Positions 59,901 to 64,000 of a stretch of DNA of 64,000 bases are shown here, piece after piece. The stretch covers positions 1,535,001 to 1,599,000 of the forward strand of contig CATNEN010000030.1 of the NCBI GenBank assembly GCA_950097015.1, written 5' to 3'. Each line of letters begins with the position of its first letter. Position 1 is the first letter of the stretch. The translations under genes were made by a program, and so were the position numbers. Origin of the DNA: Macrostomum hystrix. Taxonomy: Eukaryota; Platyhelminthes; Macrostomidae. The notes under the pieces are model-generated. The model was given only the letters and a program-made list of their open reading frames with translations, made no database searches and was not told the DNA's origin.

Positions 59901-62900
59901 TGCAGTCACCACTCTCCCAGATTGTAGTCACCACTCTCCCATATTTCAGTCACCACTCTCCCATATTTCAGTCACCACTCTCCCAGATTGTAGTCACCAC
60001 TCTCCCAGATTGCAGTTGTCACTCTCCCAGATTGCAGTCACCACTCTCCCAGATTGCAGTCACCACTCTCCCAGATTGTAGTCACCACTCTCCCATATTT
60101 CAGTCACCACTCTCCCATATTTCAGTCACCACTCTCCCAGATTGCAGTCACCACTCTCCCAGATTGCAGTTGTCACTCTCCCAGTTTGCAGTTGTCACTC
60201 TCCCAGATTGCAGTTGTCACTCTCCCAGATTGCAGTTGTCACTCTCCCAGATTGTAGTCACCACTCTCCCAGACTGCAGTTGTCACTGTCCCAGATTGCA
60301 GTCACCACTCTCCCAGATTGTAGTCACCACTCTCCCAGACTGCAGTTGTCACTGTCCCAGATTGTAGTCACCACTCTCCCAGATTGCAGTTGTCACTGTC
60401 CCAGATTGCAGTCACCACTCTCCCAGATTGTAGTCACCACTCTCCCAGATTGCAGTCACCACTCTCCCAGATTGCAGTCACCACTGTCCCAGATTGCAGT
60501 CACCACTCTCCCAGATTGCAGTCACCACTCTCCCAGATTGTAGTCACCACTCTCCCATATTTCAGTCACCACTCTCCCATATTTCAGTCACCACTCTCCC
60601 AGATTGCAGTCACCACTCTCCCAGATTGCAGTTGTCACTCTCCCAGATTGCAGTTGTCACTCTCCCAGATTGCAGTTGTCACTCTCCCAGATTGCAGTTG
60701 TCACTCTCCCAGATTGCAGTCACCACTCTCCCAGACTGCAGTTGTCACTGTCCCAGATTGCAGTTGTCACTGTCCCAGATTGCAGTCACCACTCTCCCAG
60801 ATTGCAGTCACCACTCTCCCAGACTGCAGTTGTCACTGTCCCAGATTGTAGTCACCACTCTCCCAGATTGCAGTTGTCACTGTCCCAGATTGCAGTCACC
60901 ACTCTCCCAGATTGTAGTCACCACTCTCCCAGACTGCAGTTGTCACTGTCCCAGATTGCAGTCACCACTCTCCCAGATTGCAGTTGTCACTGTCCCAGAT
61001 TGCAGTCACCACTCTCCCAGATTGTAGTCACCACTCTCCCAGATTGCAGTCACCACTCTCCCAGATTGCAGTCACCACTCTCCCAGATTGCAGTCACCAC
61101 TCTCCCAGATTGTAGTCACCACTCTCCCATATTTCAGTCACCACTCTCCCATATTTCAGTCACCACTCTCCCAGATTGTAGTCACCACTCTCCCAGATTG
61201 CAGTCACCACTCTCCCAGATTGCAGTCACCACTCTCCCAGATTGCAGTCACCACTCTCCCAGATTGTAGTCACCACTCTCCCAGATTGCAGTCACCACTC
61301 TCCCATATTTCAGTCACCACTCTCCCAGATTGTAGTCACCACTCTCCCAGATTGCAGTCACCACTCTCCCAGATTGTAGTCACCACTCTCCCATATTTCA
61401 GTCACCACTCTCCCATATTTCAGTCACCACTCTCCCAGATTGTAGTCACCACTCTCCCATATTTCAGTCACCACTCTCCCATATTTCAGTCACCACTCTC
61501 CCAGATTGCAGTTGTCACTCTCCCAGATTGCAGTTGCCACTCTCCCAGATTGCAGTCACCACTCTCCCAGATTGTAGTCACCACTCTCCCATATTTCACT
61601 CACCACTCTCCCAGATTGCAGTCACCACTCTCCCAGATTGTAGTCACCACTCTCCCATATTTCAGTCACCACTCTCCCAGATTGCAGTTGCCACTCTCCC
61701 AGATTGCAGTTGTCACTCTCCCAGATTGCAGTCACCACTCTCCCAGATTGCAGTCACCACTCTCCCATATTTCAGTCACCACTCTCCCATATTTCAGTCA
61801 CCACTCTCCCAGATTGCAGTCACCACTCTCCCAGATTGCAGTTGTCACTCTCCCAGATTGCAGTTGTCACTCTCCCAGATTGCAGTTGTCACTCTCCCAG
61901 ATTGCAGTTGTCACTCTCCCAGATTGTAGTCACCACTCTCCCAGACTGCAGTTGTCACTCTCCCAGATTGCAGTCACCACTCTCCCAGACTGCAGTTGTC
62001 ACTGTCCCAGATTGCAGTTGTCACTGTCCCAGATTGCAGTCACCACTCTCCCAGATTGCAGTCACCACTCTCCCAGACTGCAGTTGTCACTGTCCCAGAC
62101 TGCAGTTGTCACTCTCCCAGATTGCAGTTGTCACTCTCCCAGATTGTAGTCACCACTCTCCCAGACTGCAGTTGTCACTGTCCCAGATTGCAGTCACCAC
62201 TCTCCCAGATTGCAGTTGTCACTGTCCCAGATTGCAGTCACCACTCTCCCAGATTGCAGTCACCACTCTCCCAGACTGCAGTTGTCACTGTCCCAGATTG
62301 TAGTCACCACTCTCCCAGATTGCAGTTGTCACTGTCCCAGATTGCAGTCACCACTCTCCCAGATTGTAGTCACCACTCTCCCAGACTGCAGTTGTCACTG
62401 TCCCAGATTGCAGTCACCACTCTCCCAGATTGCAGTTGTCACTGTCCCAGATTGCAGTCACCACTCTCCCAGATTGTAGTCACCACTCTCCCAGATTGCA
62501 GTCACCACTCTCCCAGATTGCAGTCACCACTCTCCCAGATTGCAGTCACCACTCTCCCAGATTGTAGTCACCACTCTCCCATATTTCAGTCACCACTCTC
62601 CCATATTTCAGTCACCACTCTCCCAGATTGTAGTCACCACTCTCCCAGATTGCAGTCACCACTCTCCCAGATTTCAGTCACCACTCTCCCAGATTGCAGT
62701 CACCACTCTCCCAGATTGTAGTCACCACTCTCCCATATTTCAGTCACCACTCTCCCATATTTCAGTCACCACTCTCCCAGATTGCAGTCACCACTCTCCC
62801 AGATTGCAGTTGTCACTCTCCCAGTTTGCAGTTGTCACTCTCCCAGATTGCAGTTGTCACTCTCCCAGATTGCAGTTGTCACTCTCCCAGATTGTAGTCA

Positions 62901-64000
62901 CCACTCTCCCAGACTGCAGTTGTCACTGTCCCAGATTGCAGTCACCACTCTCCCAGATTGTAGTCACCACTCTCCCAGACTGCAGTTGTCACTGTCCCAG
63001 ATTGTAGTCACCACTCTCCCAGATTGCAGTTGTCACTGTCCCAGATTGCAGTCACCACTCTCCCAGATTGTAGTCACCACTCTCCCAGATTGCAGTCACC
63101 ACTCTCCCAGATTGCAGTCACCACTCTCCCAGATTGCAGTCACCACTCTCCCAGATTGCAGTCACCACTCTCCCAGATTGCAGTCACCACTCTCCCAGAT
63201 TGTAGTCACCACTCTCCCATATTTCAGTCACCACTCTCCCATATTTCAGTCACCACTCTCCCAGATTGCAGTCACCACTCTCCCAGATTGCAGTTGTCAC
63301 TCTCCCAGATTGCAGTTGTCACTCTCCCAGATTGCAGTTGTCACTCTCCCAGATTGCAGTTGTCACTCTCCCAGATTGCAGTCACCACTCTCCCAGACTG
63401 CAGTTGTCACTGTCCCAGATTGCAGTTGTCACTGTCCCAGATTGCAGTCACCACTCTCCCAGATTGCAGTCACCACTCTCCCAGACTGCAGTTGTCACTG
63501 TCCCAGATTGTAGTCACCACTCTCCCAGATTGCAGTTGTCACTGTCCCAGATTGCAGTCACCACTCTCCCAGATTGTAGTCACCACTCTCCCAGACTGCA
63601 GTTGTCACTGTCCCAGATTGCAGTCACCACTCTCCCAGATTGCAGTTGTCACTGTCCCAGATTGCAGTCACCACTCTCCCAGATTGTAGTCACCACTCTC
63701 CCAGATTGCAGTCACCACTCTCCCAGATTGCAGTCACCACTCTCCCAGATTGCAGTCACCACTCTCCCAGATTGTAGTCACCACTCTCCCATATTTCAGT
63801 CACCACTCTCCCAGATTGTAGTCACCACTCTCCCATATTTCAGTCACCACTCTCCCAGATTGTAGTCACCACTCTCCCAGATTGCAGTCACCACTCTCCC
63901 AGATTGCAGTCACCACTCTCCCAGATTGCAGTCACCACTCTCCCAGATTGCAGTCACCACTCTCCCAGATTGTAGTCACCACTCTCCCAGATTGCAGTCA
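44960..64000. repeat. Giant (>19 kb) satellite of 22-bp units
   Basis: About 865 copies of a 22-base unit with core CACTCTCCCAGATTGCAGT, uninterrupted to the window end. Main variants are CAGTCACC/CAGTTGTC, CATATTTCAG, GATTGTAG, GACTGCAG (a PstI site) and CACTGTCCCAG. Indels are almost absent: the 22-base register is kept throughout. Large blocks recur at fixed distances (2640, 4774 and 8514 bases, all multiples of 22). A diverged seed (CCAGATCTGCAATTTGCAG) lies about 35 bases after the exon 3 donor. Because 22 is not a multiple of three, all three plus frames read the same 22-residue peptide cycle until a TAG variant. The array lies in PPP1R16 intron 3. Confidence 0.97.

Noticed and set aside
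44964-63865. Dozens of 60-530-codon frames with a PLSQIAVTTLPDCSHHSPRL-like repeat
   Set aside because: All three plus frames read the same cycle because the 22-base unit shifts frame each copy. Starts and ends merely track variant bases such as GATTGTAG.

Overview
This is a stretch of an animal (metazoan) nuclear genome. The visible genes are split into small exons with GT-AG introns, and the three recognisable proteins are animal families. Unusually, about 48% of the window is tandem repeat (roughly 31 of 64 kb by my count of array coordinates). No species can be named from sequence alone. The muscleblind zinc fingers resemble the protostome form (CX7CX6CX3H in both fingers), so a protostome invertebrate is my best inference.

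Layout. (1) 1-8043, minus strand: the 5' coding part of a muscleblind (MBNL) splicing factor, three coding exons, continuing beyond base 1. (2) 8044-11264: intergenic or MBNL 5' intron, holding a candidate 0.6-kb inverted-repeat transposon and a 24-bp tandem array. (3) 11265-22127, minus strand: a CEP350-like centrosomal protein. I resolved twelve coding exons whose phases agree across all eleven introns, giving 2241 residues from the first visible ATG. (4) 22128-30283: AT-rich non-coding DNA with a second copy of a SINE family, a second candidate inverted-repeat element and hairpins; 5' exons of CEP350 may lie here unseen. (5) 30284 to beyond 64000, plus strand: the 5' part of a PPP1R16 (MYPT3/TIMAP-type) protein phosphatase 1 targeting subunit. 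Its three visible exons span 14.6 kb, and the third intron runs off the window. Exon 1 has an apparent one-base insertion relative to the protein family.

Almost every long intron carries its own tandem array with a different unit (16, 22, 23, 24, 25, 27, 29, 30, 33 or 170 bp). The largest are a 4.9-kb array of 24-bp units and an array of 22-bp units of more than 19 kb that fills the rest of the window. Both have higher-order structure. Three of these arrays begin within about 10-50 bases of a 5' splice site, which is the most unexpected pattern here.

The three genes have no obvious shared pathway: RNA splicing control (MBNL), centriole and microtubule anchoring (CEP350), and PP1 targeting (PPP1R16). 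MBNL and CEP350 are in tandem on the minus strand; CEP350 and PPP1R16 are divergent. The very long open frames in the arrays (up to 1528 codons) are by-products of unit length and composition, and I do not annotate them as genes.
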